The notes below the pieces were generated by a model. That model had not been told where the DNA came from and did not search any database. It worked only from the letters and a program-made list of their open reading frames with translations. Shown here in pieces: positions 8,469-16,923 of a stretch of 64,000 nt of DNA. This DNA comes from Sphingobacteriales bacterium 44-61 (GTDB lineage: Bacteria; Bacteroidota; Bacteroidia; Chitinophagales; Chitinophagaceae): contig MKTW01000001.1 of the NCBI GenBank assembly GCA_001898405.1, forward strand, positions 620,001 to 684,000. Direction: 5' to 3'. The position numbers and the translations under genes were made by a program. Each line of letters begins with the position of its first letter. The stretch's first letter is position 1.

Positions 8469-8855
8469 TTAATTGTATTTCATCGGAACGATCATCTCGA
8501 AGGAAGGAATGTCTACACGGAACATTTGTTTGCTGTCAAGATTTTCCATCTGGTAAGTGCCTTTCATTTTTCCCATTTCAGTACGCAGGTTACAGCCACT
8601 GACATACTGGTATGTTTCGCCGGGTTTTATGGTCGGCTGTACACCTACCACGCCTTCTCCTTCCACTTCGCGGTGGCTGCCATTGCTGTCGAAGATCTGC
8701 CAGTTACGGCGGTGAAGTTTTACAGGAAAAGAATTGTGATTTTCGAGAGTGATACGGTACGCAAACATGAACTCCGATTGCACGGGATTACTGTAATCAG
8801 GCTGGTAAAAAGTTTCCACGCTCACCTGCACTCCTTCAGAGATAATGCTGTTCAT
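8469..8855 (-). CDS. apaG: ApaG family protein
   Basis: 128 residues from the ATG complement of 8853-8855 (MNSIISEGVQVSVETFYQ), the usual size for ApaG. It shows the family's fibronectin-III-like beta sandwich signature: FAYRITLENHNSFPVKL, RRNWQIFDSNG, VEGEGVVGVQPTIKPGE and YVSGCNLRTEMGKMKGTY. ApaG is linked by older work to cobalt/magnesium resistance, and its domain occurs in some F-box proteins; biochemical function is unclear. The reading frame stays open far upstream (to 9380), but homology starts at 8855. Confidence 0.93.
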   Translation of the reverse strand: MNSIISEGVQVSVETFYQPDYSNPVQSEFMFAYRITLENHNSFPVKLHRRNWQIFDSNGSHREVEGEGVVGVQPTIKPGETYQYVSGCNLRTEMGKMKGTYQMENLDSKQMFRVDIPSFEMIVPMKYN

Positions 8856-8904
8856 ACCAATCAGTTTCAGTAAAAATAATGAAAAAGCCCGAGGGGAGTA
8901 AATA

Positions 8905-8937
8905 TTGAGGGATTTTAATGACCATAGCGTAAATTTG
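8905..8937 (+). promoter_or_regulatory. Probable promoter of icd
   Basis: TTG at 8905-8907, a 22-base spacer, and TAAATTTG at 8930-8937. This fits the Bacteroidota -33 TTG / -7 TAnnTTTG pattern and lies 35 bases before the icd start codon. Confidence 0.55.
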
Positions 8938-8972
8938 CGCCTTTTAGCACTCATCCTTAATTTTTTCCCTTT

Positions 8973-10424
8973 ATGAAGATAGCAGTAGCCAAAGGCGACG
9001 GGATCGGTCCTGAAATAATGGACGCCGTGCTCAGGATTTTTCAAGCCAATAAGACCCCATTGGAATATGAATTTGTAGATATGGGTAAATGGGTGTTTGA
9101 CAAGGGTTTCAACAATGGTATGACGCCTGAAGCCAAACTGACCATTGAATCTTTGGGTATTCTGTTTAAAGGCCCGATGGAAACGCCTAAGGGCAAAGGC
9201 GTAAAAAGCATCAATGTTACAGCACGGAAAACCTGGAATACCTATGCCAATAAGCGCGCTTTTCAAAGTTTGCACGGAGTGGATACCGTATTCAGCAAAG
9301 CAGGCATTCCGATCGACATTACAGTGGTCAGAGAAAATATCGAAGACACTTATGGTGGTATTGAGCATATGCTTACCCATGATGTGGCATTAAGCCGCCG
9401 CTTCATCACCCGCCCCGGCAGCATGCAGGTGATCCGCTATGCATTTGAAATGGCCCGCCAGAAAAAAGCAAAACGTATCACTTGCGGTCACAAGGCCAAT
9501 ATCATGAAACTGACAGACGGATTATTCCTCGATTGCTTTTATGAAGTAGCAAAAGAATATCCTGATCTCAAAGCAGATGATATTATCGTGGATGATCTCT
9601 GTATGAAACTGGTGACCCGTCCCGATACCTTTGATGTAGTGGTACTGACCAACCTGCAAGGTGATATCGTAAGTGACCTTTGCGCAGGATTGGTTGGCGG
9701 CCTGGGCTTTGCGCCTTCCGCCAATATCGGCGACCATATTTCCATCTTTGAAGCCGTGCATGGTACTGCACCGGATATCGCCGGAAAGAATATTGCCAAC
9801 CCTACAGCACTTTTATTGAGCGGCCTTGCTATGCTGCGCCATGTGGGATTGACAGAGAATGCCGCAATTATTGAAAATGCCCTTTTGTATACACTGGAAG
9901 AGGGCGTGCATACAGGTGATTTTGGCGATAAGACCAAACCCGCGGTAAATACCACAGAATTTGCAGATGCCATCATTGGCAATTTTGGCAAGCAACCGCA
10001 GGTGGGCGCCAAAGCGATCATTCCCAATATGCCCGGCACACCTGCTCCATTCAAACTGGCACAGAATTCCATGATGGTTTCTACAGAAAGTGAGAACGAA
10101 GTGATCGTTGGGGTTGACCTGTTCATTGAAAGTTCCGAGCAACCTGAAGTGATCGCACATAAATGCCAGCGCCACGCTGGTGTAAAATTCAACCTGATCA
10201 ATATCAGCAACAGGGGCACACAGGTATGGCCTACAGGTTCTGTGTACACCAATCTCGTTAACCAATACAATGTGCGTTTCGAGAGCATTGATGGTTCTGC
10301 CCTTAATCAGCAGGATGTGATCGGGTTGTATGTAAGCCTCAGCGGCGATTTCAAAATATGTTCACTGGAATTGCTGAATATGTGGGGAGATAAAAAGGCG
10401 TATAGCCTTGCGCAGGGGCAATAA
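8973..10424 (+). CDS. icd: NADP-type isocitrate dehydrogenase with C-terminal extension
   Basis: 483-residue member of the isocitrate/isopropylmalate dehydrogenase family; oxidises isocitrate to 2-oxoglutarate in the TCA cycle. The N-terminal GDGIGPEI, the substrate site TVVRENIEDTYGGIEH, the metal-binding NLQGDIVSDLCAGLVGGLG and the cofactor loop FEAVHGTAPDIAGKNIANPTA are all clear. The usual catalytic core ends near residue 335. A further ~145 residues (after NFGKQPQVGAK) form an extra domain with VGVDLFIESSEQPEVIA, as in the extended bacterial IDHs such as that of Thermus. Cofactor preference is inferred from family, not measured. It is monocistronic, with its own promoter and terminator. 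Confidence 0.9.
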   Translation: MKIAVAKGDGIGPEIMDAVLRIFQANKTPLEYEFVDMGKWVFDKGFNNGMTPEAKLTIESLGILFKGPMETPKGKGVKSINVTARKTWNTYANKRAFQSLHGVDTVFSKAGIPIDITVVRENIEDTYGGIEHMLTHDVALSRRFITRPGSMQVIRYAFEMARQKKAKRITCGHKANIMKLTDGLFLDCFYEVAKEYPDLKADDIIVDDLCMKLVTRPDTFDVVVLTNLQGDIVSDLCAGLVGGLGFAPSANIGDHISIFEAVHGTAPDIAGKNIANPTALLLSGLAMLRHVGLTENAAIIENALLYTLEEGVHTGDFGDKTKPAVNTTEFADAIIGNFGKQPQVGAKAIIPNMPGTPAPFKLAQNSMMVSTESENEVIVGVDLFIESSEQPEVIAHKCQRHAGVKFNLINISNRGTQVWPTGSVYTNLVNQYNVRFESIDGSALNQQDVIGLYVSLSGDFKICSLELLNMWGDKKAYSLAQGQ

Positions 10425-10443
10425 AACAGGAATTATCTTTTTG

Positions 10444-10474
10444 AAAGGCTCGCTTATAGCGGGCCTTTTCTTTA
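10444..10474 (+). terminator. Intrinsic terminator of icd
   Basis: An 11-bp stem (aaaggc...gccttt, with cgct/agcg inside and one G-T pair) and a 3-base loop are followed by ttttcttt. It starts 20 bases after the icd stop. The T-run reaches the stop codon of the convergent 58-residue gene. Confidence 0.75.
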
Positions 10475-10648
10475 AGCAAGGCCGGCGATCTTTGCCGTTG
10501 CAACACTTATCAGCACAATACCCATCACCATCAGAAGGACAGGCCATTTCAGCGAGCGGTTTTCTTCAAAAACGTTTTTGAAGAAAAAATAAAGACCCGA
10601 CAGGCAAAAGAATATTCCGGTTCCACATATGATCCAGGGAATATTCAT
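10472..10648 (-). CDS. 58-residue two-helix membrane protein
   Basis: A short open frame from ATG (complement of 10646-10648) to TAA (complement of 10472-10474). It encodes 58 residues with two hydrophobic helices (about 4-23, IPWIICGTGIFFCLSGLYFF, and 35-55, WPVLLMVMGIVLISVATAKI). A short charged loop with NVFEENRSLK lies between them. It precedes the SUI1-like gene's end on the same strand, 40 bases downstream of it, so it may be the last gene of the nadC-SUI1 transcript. The two-helix pattern and the good fit between neighbouring genes argue that it is real. No family is recognised. Confidence 0.6.
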   Translation of the reverse strand: MNIPWIICGTGIFFCLSGLYFFFKNVFEENRSLKWPVLLMVMGIVLISVATAKIAGLA

Positions 10649-10688
10649 AGAAGAGTTGATCGGTTTATTTAAATAAACAAAAGCCTGC

Positions 10689-11030
10689 CTATATTTTTTT
10701 AGTCAGCTTATATCCTTGCTTCAGCAACCATTGCAGCACTTTATCGCGATGATCTCCCTGCACAATGATCTCTCCGTCTTTAGCTGACCCGCCTGATCCG
10801 CAAAATGTTTTTAGTTTTTTTCCGAGATCCTGCAGGTCATCGTCTTTTCCTGAAAAACCTTCGATCAGTGTTACAGCTTTTCCTGCCCTTTGTTTGGTGT
10901 CCAGGCGTATGCGTAGTTTTTGCTGTGCAGCCGGCAATGTTTCTCCCTGCTCCGCTGCTTCTTCAAATTTAAAATCAGGATCAGTGCTGTAAACGAATCC
11001 GCGGTTGTCTGCTTTGTTTTTCTTGCTCAT
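10689..11030 (-). CDS. SUI1/YciH-family translation factor
   Basis: 113 residues with the SUI1 (eIF1-like) fold in the C-terminal half: RIRLDTKQRAGKAVTLIEGF, LKTFCGSGGSAKDGEIIVQGD and KVLQWLLKQGYKLTKK. The N-terminal ~35 residues are charged and likely flexible. Bacterial YciH proteins resemble eIF1 and may affect start-codon selection fidelity; the role in Bacteroidota is not established. Its ATG overlaps the nadC stop by 4 bases, so the two are translationally coupled. Confidence 0.9.
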   Translation of the reverse strand: MSKKNKADNRGFVYSTDPDFKFEEAAEQGETLPAAQQKLRIRLDTKQRAGKAVTLIEGFSGKDDDLQDLGKKLKTFCGSGGSAKDGEIIVQGDHRDKVLQWLLKQGYKLTKKI

Positions 11031-11896
11031 GTATTCTTTGTAGTTTCTACGGCTTTCAAACTAAGATCAAGGCTTCTGGCCTGGTGTATCAATGCTCCCA
11101 CGCTCACATAGTCCACTCCTGTAGCTGCATATTCCTCTATATTTTCCAGGTTGATGCCTCCGCTTGCTTCTGTTTCAAAATCCTCACCGATCAGTTGAAC
11201 GGCTTCTGTGATCTGCGCCGGTTGGAAATTGTCAAGCATAATGCGGAACACTTTTCCCCTCCCTACTTTTATTACTTTCTTCACGTCATCAATGCTCCTG
11301 GTTTCCACTTCTATTTTGAGGCCGGGCTTTTTTTCCTGTACATAGCGGCTGGCTTTCTCAATTGCTTTTTCAATCCCTCCGCAATAATCAATATGGTTAT
11401 CCTTCAGCATGATCATATCATACAAGCCAAAGCGATGATTGACCCCGCCGCCGATCCTGACGGCTTCTTTTTCCAGCAAGCGGAAATTAGGGGTTGTTTT
11501 ACGGGTATCGAGCACGCGGGTCTTATACCCCTTTAATTTGTCGGTGTATTGTTTGGTAAGCGTGGCGATCCCGCTCATCCGCTGCATGCAGTTAAGCACC
11601 AGCCGTTCGCAAACCAGGATCGTATGCACTTTGGCACTTACTTCAAAGGCTGTTTCGCCAAAGGCCATCTGCTCTCCATCATTTTTATGAATGGCAAACC
11701 TGGCTTCCGGTTCCTTGTAATGAAAGATCTTTTGCGCAACGCTGACGCCTGCCAGCACGCCATCCTGTTTTATTTTCAATATGGCTTTACCGGTTGCTTC
11801 AGGTGGTATGCAGGAAAGCGTGGAATGATCTCCATCCCCAACGTCTTCCTTAAGTGCCTCTTCAACGAGGTGGGCCAGTTGCTGATCAAAATTCAT
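11027..11896 (-). CDS. nadC: Nicotinate-nucleotide pyrophosphorylase (carboxylating)
   Basis: 289 residues, full length for quinolinate phosphoribosyltransferase. It converts quinolinate and PRPP to nicotinate mononucleotide in de novo NAD synthesis. Landmarks: EDVGDGDHSTLSCIP at the front, LVCERLVLNCMQRMSGIAT, TRKTTPNFRLLEKEAVRIGG and HRFGLYDMIMLKDNHI for PRPP/quinolinate binding, and the barrel end EASGGINLENIEEYAATGVDYVSVGAL. It is co-transcribed with the SUI1-like gene (4-base overlap). nadE lies 3.8 kb away on the same strand but in another unit. Confidence 0.96.
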   Translation of the reverse strand: MNFDQQLAHLVEEALKEDVGDGDHSTLSCIPPEATGKAILKIKQDGVLAGVSVAQKIFHYKEPEARFAIHKNDGEQMAFGETAFEVSAKVHTILVCERLVLNCMQRMSGIATLTKQYTDKLKGYKTRVLDTRKTTPNFRLLEKEAVRIGGGVNHRFGLYDMIMLKDNHIDYCGGIEKAIEKASRYVQEKKPGLKIEVETRSIDDVKKVIKVGRGKVFRIMLDNFQPAQITEAVQLIGEDFETEASGGINLENIEEYAATGVDYVSVGALIHQARSLDLSLKAVETTKNT

Positions 11897-11911
11897 ATGG
11901 CAAAAATAGAA

Positions 11912-11943
11912 AAGCCTTTCCGTACTTGATTCGGGAAAGGCTT
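11912..11943 (-). terminator. Intrinsic terminator of the DUF4783-like gene
   Basis: A 10-bp stem (aagcctttcc / ggaaaggctt, 11912-11921 with 11934-11943) encloses a 12-base loop. On the minus strand it is followed by a T-rich run (ttctattttt). It separates the upstream DUF4783-like gene from nadC. Confidence 0.75.
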
Positions 11944-11963
11944 GCCTCGAATTATTTTATTTT

Positions 11964-12356
11964 TTACTCGATGGAAGAAAAGCGGATCTCTTTCACCACT
12001 TCTTTATTTCCTTTTGTTTTCATGAATACATGGCCCCTGAAATTACCCGACTTGGTTTGAAGGGTACCGATGCAATAATGACCGCCGGGAGAATCGCCTT
12101 TATGCTTCAGTTCAAAATTTTTTACGCCCCCGTTGTTGGCAAAGAAATCCCGCAGCACCAGTTGTGCCTGGGCTTTGCTGTAGCTATCGCTTTTAACCGG
12201 CAAAGTGAGCTCTACATTATCATCAAAGTATTTGGAAAGCTCGGGTGCATTACCGGATTTCAACGCATTGATCACCCCGTCGATCGTATTGGGTTGATCA
12301 AAGGAAGAAAGCACCAGAACAGAAGCAAGCAGTAAGGATGTAAATATCGCTTTCAT
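11964..12356 (-). CDS. Exported DUF4783-like protein
   Basis: 130 residues from the ATG complement of 12354-12356. A GTG six codons earlier (12374) would place charged residues before the signal peptide. The leader MKAIFTSLLLASVLVLSSF has a hydrophobic core. The mature part (IDGVINALKSGNAPELSKYFDDNVELTLP, YSKAQAQLVLRDFFANN, GDSPGGHYCIGTL) fits the NTF2-like DUF4783 family of Bacteroidota periplasmic proteins. Function unknown. It is single-gene, with a terminator at 11912-11943, and divergent from gpmI across about 195 bp. Confidence 0.85.
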   Translation of the reverse strand: MKAIFTSLLLASVLVLSSFDQPNTIDGVINALKSGNAPELSKYFDDNVELTLPVKSDSYSKAQAQLVLRDFFANNGGVKNFELKHKGDSPGGHYCIGTLQTKSGNFRGHVFMKTKGNKEVVKEIRFSSIE

Positions 12357-12552
12357 AATAATTTTGCTTTTCACAGGTAATTCATAATAGAAAAACGTGC
12401 CATAGCTTATGATCAGTACAGAGTACTAAAATAGTAAAAACCGGTAGTTTTAAAGCTATTCTGTCGAAATAGATGAATCATCTGTAGATTTACAACGCAT
12501 TCTTACCGATCTTTTAAAGAATTTATACTAACATAAACAATAAATTATCAGA

Positions 12553-14082
12553 ATGGCACAAAAAAAAGTAATCCTGATCATAATGGACGGCTGGGGATTA
12601 GGAAAAGTTGCATCGGCCGATGCTATCCAGCATGCCAATGCCCCTTTCACAAAGGCTTTATACTCAACATATCCGAATTCTACCCTGGTTACATGCGGTG
12701 AAGCGGTAGGCTTACCTGATGGTCAAATGGGTAACTCTGAAGTCGGCCATCTCAACCTGGGTGCCGGCCGCATCGTGTACCAGGAATTGCAACGCATCAA
12801 TGTTGCGATCCGGGAAGGAGAATTTGCAAAAAACGAACAGTTGTTAAAATCTATCCGCCATGCAAAGGCCAATAACAAACCTTTTCATCTTTTAGGGCTT
12901 GTAAGCAATGGCGGTGTTCACTCCCATATCAACCACCTGAAAGCGATCATTGATGTTTGCCAGGCAGAAGGTTTGCAAAATGTATTCGTGCATGCTTTCA
13001 CAGATGGCCGTGATTGCGATCCGAAAAGCGGTTTGGGTTTTATTACAGAATTACAGGAACACCTGAATAAACGCGTAGGCAAAATTGCTACGGTCAGCGG
13101 CCGTTATTATGCCATGGACCGCGATAAACGCTGGGAGCGTGTAAAACTGGCTTATGATGCAATGGTAAAGGGGGAAGGACAAAAAGCAACTGATGCAATC
13201 GCGGCTGTAGAAAACTCCTACCGTGAAAATATAACAGATGAATTCATCAAACCTACTGTTATCATCAACGAAGGGCAACAGCCTTTGGCCACTATCAGCA
13301 ATGACGATGTGGTGCTTTGTTTCAATTTCCGTACAGACCGCTGCAGGGAGATCACAGAAGTGCTTACGCAAAATGATTTTCCTGAATTCAATATGTATAA
13401 ACTGTCGCTCGATTATACTACGATGACACAGTATGATCACAGTTTTAAAAACGTACGCGTCATTTTTGAAAATGATGATCTGAAAAATACTTTAGGAGAA
13501 GTATTACAGCAACACGGGTTGAAACAGATCCGCATTGCTGAAACAGAAAAATATCCCCACGTATCCTTTTTCTTCAGTGGCGGAAGGGAAGTGCCTTTTG
13601 AAGGTGAGACCCGTATCATGATCCCTTCTCCCAAAGTAGCCACTTATGATCTGAAGCCGGAAATGAGCGCTTACGAACTAACAGATGCGCTGATCCCCAA
13701 AATAGAAGAAAAAGCAGCTGATTTTATCTGCCTCAACTTTGCCAATGCAGATATGGTGGGCCATACCGGTGTGTTTTCCGCTGCCATTAAAGCCGTGGAA
13801 ACAGTAGATAAATGCGTGGAGAGAGTGGTAACGGCAGGATTGAACAATGGTTATACCATATTCCTGACTGCCGACCATGGCAACTCTGATTATATGATCA
13901 ATGAAGATGGGTCTCCCAACACAGCACATACATTAAACCTCGTGCCCCTTTTCGTGATCGATAAAACATGGAGAGGAAAACTGGAATCAGGAAAACTGGG
14001 AGATATTGCACCGACCATACTGACGATGATGGGATTGCCGATACCGGCTGAGATGACAGGAAAAATACTGATTGAACCTTAA
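12553..14082 (+). CDS. gpmI: 2,3-bisphosphoglycerate-independent phosphoglycerate mutase
   Basis: 509 residues, the normal size. It interconverts 3- and 2-phosphoglycerate in glycolysis using two Mn ions and a phosphoserine. The start has ILIIMDGWGLG. The catalytic serine is in GQMGNSEVGHLNLGAGR (about 58-74). The substrate site VHAFTDGRDCDPKSG and the metal-binding FANADMVGHTG and LTADHGNSDYM are intact. It is followed at once by a strong hairpin (14092-14122), so it is probably a single-gene unit. Confidence 0.97.
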   Translation: MAQKKVILIIMDGWGLGKVASADAIQHANAPFTKALYSTYPNSTLVTCGEAVGLPDGQMGNSEVGHLNLGAGRIVYQELQRINVAIREGEFAKNEQLLKSIRHAKANNKPFHLLGLVSNGGVHSHINHLKAIIDVCQAEGLQNVFVHAFTDGRDCDPKSGLGFITELQEHLNKRVGKIATVSGRYYAMDRDKRWERVKLAYDAMVKGEGQKATDAIAAVENSYRENITDEFIKPTVIINEGQQPLATISNDDVVLCFNFRTDRCREITEVLTQNDFPEFNMYKLSLDYTTMTQYDHSFKNVRVIFENDDLKNTLGEVLQQHGLKQIRIAETEKYPHVSFFFSGGREVPFEGETRIMIPSPKVATYDLKPEMSAYELTDALIPKIEEKAADFICLNFANADMVGHTGVFSAAIKAVETVDKCVERVVTAGLNNGYTIFLTADHGNSDYMINEDGSPNTAHTLNLVPLFVIDKTWRGKLESGKLGDIAPTILTMMGLPIPAEMTGKILIEP

Positions 14083-14091
14083 TTATTTTAT

Positions 14092-14122
14092 ATTGTGTTG
14101 CGTGAAATTCACGCAACACAAT
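14092..14122. terminator. Long hairpin after gpmI
   Basis: attgtgttgcgtga and its reverse complement form a stem of about 14 bp around a 3-base loop, 10 bases after the gpmI stop. The 3' flank (attaagccacc) has no real T-run, so it may protect the mRNA end or act as a weak or factor-assisted terminator. Confidence 0.55.
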
Positions 14123-14146
14123 TAAGCCACCTCTAAAAAATAATAT

Positions 14147-14632
14147 ATGTTCAAAAAGATCCTGCTCTTCCTTCTCGTTGTGCTGATCGCCATCCAGTTC
14201 ATTCATCCTGCCAAGAACCAGTCCGGGGGCGCACAGCCTAATTATATTGGGAATGCTTTTTCCATGCCGCAGGATGTAAAGCTTATCATGGAAAAAGCCT
14301 GCAACGATTGCCACAGCAATAACACGGTCTATCCCTGGTACAGCCGCCTTCAGCCGGTTGACTGGTGGATGAACAATCACGTAGTGGATGGCAAAAAACA
14401 CCTCAATTTCGACGAATACACCAATCGCAATCTCCGCTACCAGTACCACAAACTGGAGGAAATAGCCGAACAGGTAAAAGAGGGCGAAATGCCCATGGAT
14501 TCTTATACCTGGATGCATAAGGACGCCAAGCTCAGCCCTGCCGAAAAGGAGAAACTGATCAACTGGGCAGACGCTATGCGCGACACCATGAAAGCCCATT
14601 ACCCCATAGATAGCCTGGTCCGCAAAAAATAA
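14147..14632 (+). CDS. Haem-binding domain protein (Haem_bd family)
   Basis: 161 residues with an N-terminal membrane anchor or signal (ILLFLLVVLIAIQFI). A c-type haem motif CNDCH follows at about residue 50, in the context ACNDCHSNNTVYPWYSRLQPV, typical of the Bacteroidota Haem_bd family. After it come WWMNNHVVDGKKHLNFDEY and EGEMPMDSYTWMH, the latter supplying a likely distal methionine. It is presumably a periplasmic electron-transfer protein. No cytochrome maturation or oxidase genes are adjacent, so its partner is unknown. Confidence 0.85.
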   Translation: MFKKILLFLLVVLIAIQFIHPAKNQSGGAQPNYIGNAFSMPQDVKLIMEKACNDCHSNNTVYPWYSRLQPVDWWMNNHVVDGKKHLNFDEYTNRNLRYQYHKLEEIAEQVKEGEMPMDSYTWMHKDAKLSPAEKEKLINWADAMRDTMKAHYPIDSLVRKK

Positions 14633-14770
14633 CCCCTTGCTTGAGCCTGAAACCCGACTCCGGGCCGGGATTTCCCCCAACCAGGGCCGGGAGCCGGAAA
14701 CTGAATTTTGGCCCCAGTGCAGCATTTGTATGTGAAAATTGTCTAAATTACAGGCAACCAAACGGGACAT

Positions 14771-15352
14771 ATGACCGAGGAAGCCATCTTAAAAGGCTGT
14801 TTGAATAATGATGCTAACGCCCAGCGGGAGCTGTATAACAAGTACAGCGCTAAAATGCTGGCAGTTTGTTATCGCTATGCGCACAATCGTGAAGATGCGG
14901 AAGATATGCTCCAGGAAGGCTTTATAAAAGTCTTTTTACAGGTGCATACTTTTGAGAACCGTGGCGCATTCGAAGGGTGGGTCAGACGTATCATTGTTCA
15001 TACCTGCATCAACATCCTGAAAAAGAATAAGAAGTTCAACGAAAGCGTAGATATCATTCATGCCACAGGCGTGCAGATAAGAGAAGACAGTGTTCCTGCC
15101 ATTATCCAGGCAAAACAGGTGGTAGAATGCATACGGCTTTTGCCAATAGGCTACAGGACAGTACTGAACCTGTATGCGGTAGAAGGATATAGTCATCGTG
15201 AGATCGCAACCATGTTGGACATAGAAGAAAGTACAAGCCGGAGTCAATATACCAGGGCAAAGACAATGCTTGAAGATATACTGGTCCGGAAGAGGATCAT
15301 ACAAAAACCAAAACAAGACTTTGAATGGCTTGCAGCAGTTAGTCAGCGGTAG
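14771..15352 (+). CDS. ECF-type RNA polymerase sigma factor
   Basis: 193 residues. Region 2 is at about 10-75 (LYNKYSAKMLAVCYRYAHNREDAEDMLQEGFIKVF is split across it). Region 4 is at about 125-175, with GYRTVLNLYAVEGYSHREIATML as the helix-turn-helix. It is a group IV sigma factor without an anti-sigma gene of the FecR type beside it. The next gene, 32 bases on, encodes a single-pass protein with a cytoplasmic N-terminus and a C-terminal barrel-like domain, and may play the partner role. Target promoters cannot be told from the sequence. Confidence 0.93.
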   Translation: MTEEAILKGCLNNDANAQRELYNKYSAKMLAVCYRYAHNREDAEDMLQEGFIKVFLQVHTFENRGAFEGWVRRIIVHTCINILKKNKKFNESVDIIHATGVQIREDSVPAIIQAKQVVECIRLLPIGYRTVLNLYAVEGYSHREIATMLDIEESTSRSQYTRAKTMLEDILVRKRIIQKPKQDFEWLAAVSQR

Positions 15353-15384
15353 AAGATTCGTACCTAAATTATTAGTAACTGGTT

Positions 15385-16818
15385 ATGGAGAGTAACTACA
15401 GCAACAGGGATTTTGAGCAGTTTGTAAAACAAAATGCTGATGAATACAGGATGTTTCCGTCTGAAAAGGTGTGGAATGGCGTGCACAATGCTCTTCATAC
15501 CCGCCGCAGATGGACTGGATTCGGCCTGGCATTCCTGTTACTGTTGACCGGCGGTGCAGTGAGCTGGGTCATGACCATGTATCCCGTTTCCAAAAAATCG
15601 CAGGACATCACTTCTGTAGAATCAAGCAAGACCAATACAACCGGTTCCACCACTCCGGCAGATCAGCCCGGTGTTCAGCCTACAGAAACAAAAGAACCCC
15701 GTCATATTCACGGCATCTTACCTTTCAACAAAGAGACTGAAGAAAATATTGATGTAAAAGTGGCGGCTATTCCTGCCCCATCATCTGCAGAGCCTGGTTT
15801 ATTACGGCCTGCCTTTCCTGCTGAAATCGCTCCTGTAGTTCCCGAATACCAGCAGACAATTGAAAGGGTAGAAAAATCAGCACCCGCGCCGATACATACC
15901 GCGCATGTCAAAGATGCTGATCCTGCAGGAACAACAGCAGTCAGGATTACTGCAACTGAAACACTTTCCAGTCCCGTCGTTAATGAAACAGCGGCTGTAA
16001 CGGATAATAGAGCAGCTATGCCGGCAGGTTTTACAGAAGAACCTCCTCTCACTATCGAAAGTGTTATCAACTCTTACAAATTTCAACGCATTCCCAAAAA
16101 AATAAGCTGGCAATTGTTTATCACACCAACGGTCAGCTACCGGAAACTTGGCGTGAACAAAGGTTTCAACAATGTTACAGGCACAGGATACCCCTTCTCT
16201 CCGGCATTGTCTGATGTGAACGAAGCTGTAACACATAAACCCGATCTTGGCCTTCAATTAGGATTCACGGCCCGTTACCCGCTAAGCAATAGCATTAATC
16301 TGAGAGCGGGCTTTCAATTCAACGTGAACCGCTACGATATTAAAGCCTTTACCTATACGGGCGAAATGGCCACCATTGGCCTTAACAGCCCTACTCCCGG
16401 AAGTAGTTCTGTATCTGCTTACACCCGCTACAGAAACTACAGTGGATATAAAGCCGACTGGTTGAAAAACTTTTACTATTCAGTGTCCTTGCCTATCGGC
16501 GCAGAGCTGAAAGTATTTGGTAATAATAAGACCAGCTTTGGAATTGCAGGTACCATTCAACCCACTTATGTGATCAGTGATGGCGCTTATCTTTTGTCGA
16601 CTGACTATAAGAACTATGCGAAAGTGCCCTGGCTTACCCGCAATTTCAATATGAACACCGGCTTTGAGGCTTTTGTCAATTACACAAGAGGTAAGACCAG
16701 GTGGCAGGTTGGGCCACAGTTCCGTTATCAATTACTCTCCAGCTTTGAAAACAAATACCCGGTCAAAGAGAACCTGTTTGATTTTGGTTTGAAAGTTGGA
16801 GTGACATTGAATCAGTGA
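15385..16818 (+). CDS. Membrane-anchored protein with C-terminal outer-membrane-barrel-like domain, sigma-linked
   Basis: 477 residues. The first ~45 (NRDFEQFVKQNADEYRMFPSEKVWNGVHNAL is within them) are charged and cytoplasmic-looking, with no signal peptide. A single membrane helix follows (about 46-64, GLAFLLLLTGGAVSWVMTMY), then a long Ser/Thr/Pro/Ala-rich linker (70-220). The C-terminal region (about 235-477) looks like an outer membrane beta-barrel: alternating aromatic strands such as WQLFITPTVSYRKLGVNKGF and a final FDFGLKVGVTLNQ. It is co-transcribed with the ECF sigma factor. The N-terminus could hold the sigma factor as an anti-sigma region; that is inference. Confidence 0.75.
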   Translation: MESNYSNRDFEQFVKQNADEYRMFPSEKVWNGVHNALHTRRRWTGFGLAFLLLLTGGAVSWVMTMYPVSKKSQDITSVESSKTNTTGSTTPADQPGVQPTETKEPRHIHGILPFNKETEENIDVKVAAIPAPSSAEPGLLRPAFPAEIAPVVPEYQQTIERVEKSAPAPIHTAHVKDADPAGTTAVRITATETLSSPVVNETAAVTDNRAAMPAGFTEEPPLTIESVINSYKFQRIPKKISWQLFITPTVSYRKLGVNKGFNNVTGTGYPFSPALSDVNEAVTHKPDLGLQLGFTARYPLSNSINLRAGFQFNVNRYDIKAFTYTGEMATIGLNSPTPGSSSVSAYTRYRNYSGYKADWLKNFYYSVSLPIGAELKVFGNNKTSFGIAGTIQPTYVISDGAYLLSTDYKNYAKVPWLTRNFNMNTGFEAFVNYTRGKTRWQVGPQFRYQLLSSFENKYPVKENLFDFGLKVGVTLNQ

Positions 16819-16923
16819 CACGTTATCCGTTTTTGCCAGTTTAATGATCCTGTTCCCTGCAGAAAGCAGTTTGCCATGTATTAACGAGTAAGAGTTTTTT
16901 TATTCACTAATACCAAAACTATA

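Noticed and set aside
8458-8469. agagagctctct palindrome between gldB and apaG
   Set aside because: Twelve bases with no loop and no T-run; too short to call a terminator.
8856-9380. Long upstream extension of the apaG frame
   Set aside because: It is open on the minus strand but overlaps the icd promoter and coding start, and ApaG homology begins at 8855.
14640-14700. GC-rich stretch with ccgggccggg and ggccgggag after the haem protein
   Set aside because: The copies are direct-like rather than complementary, so no convincing terminator stem forms.
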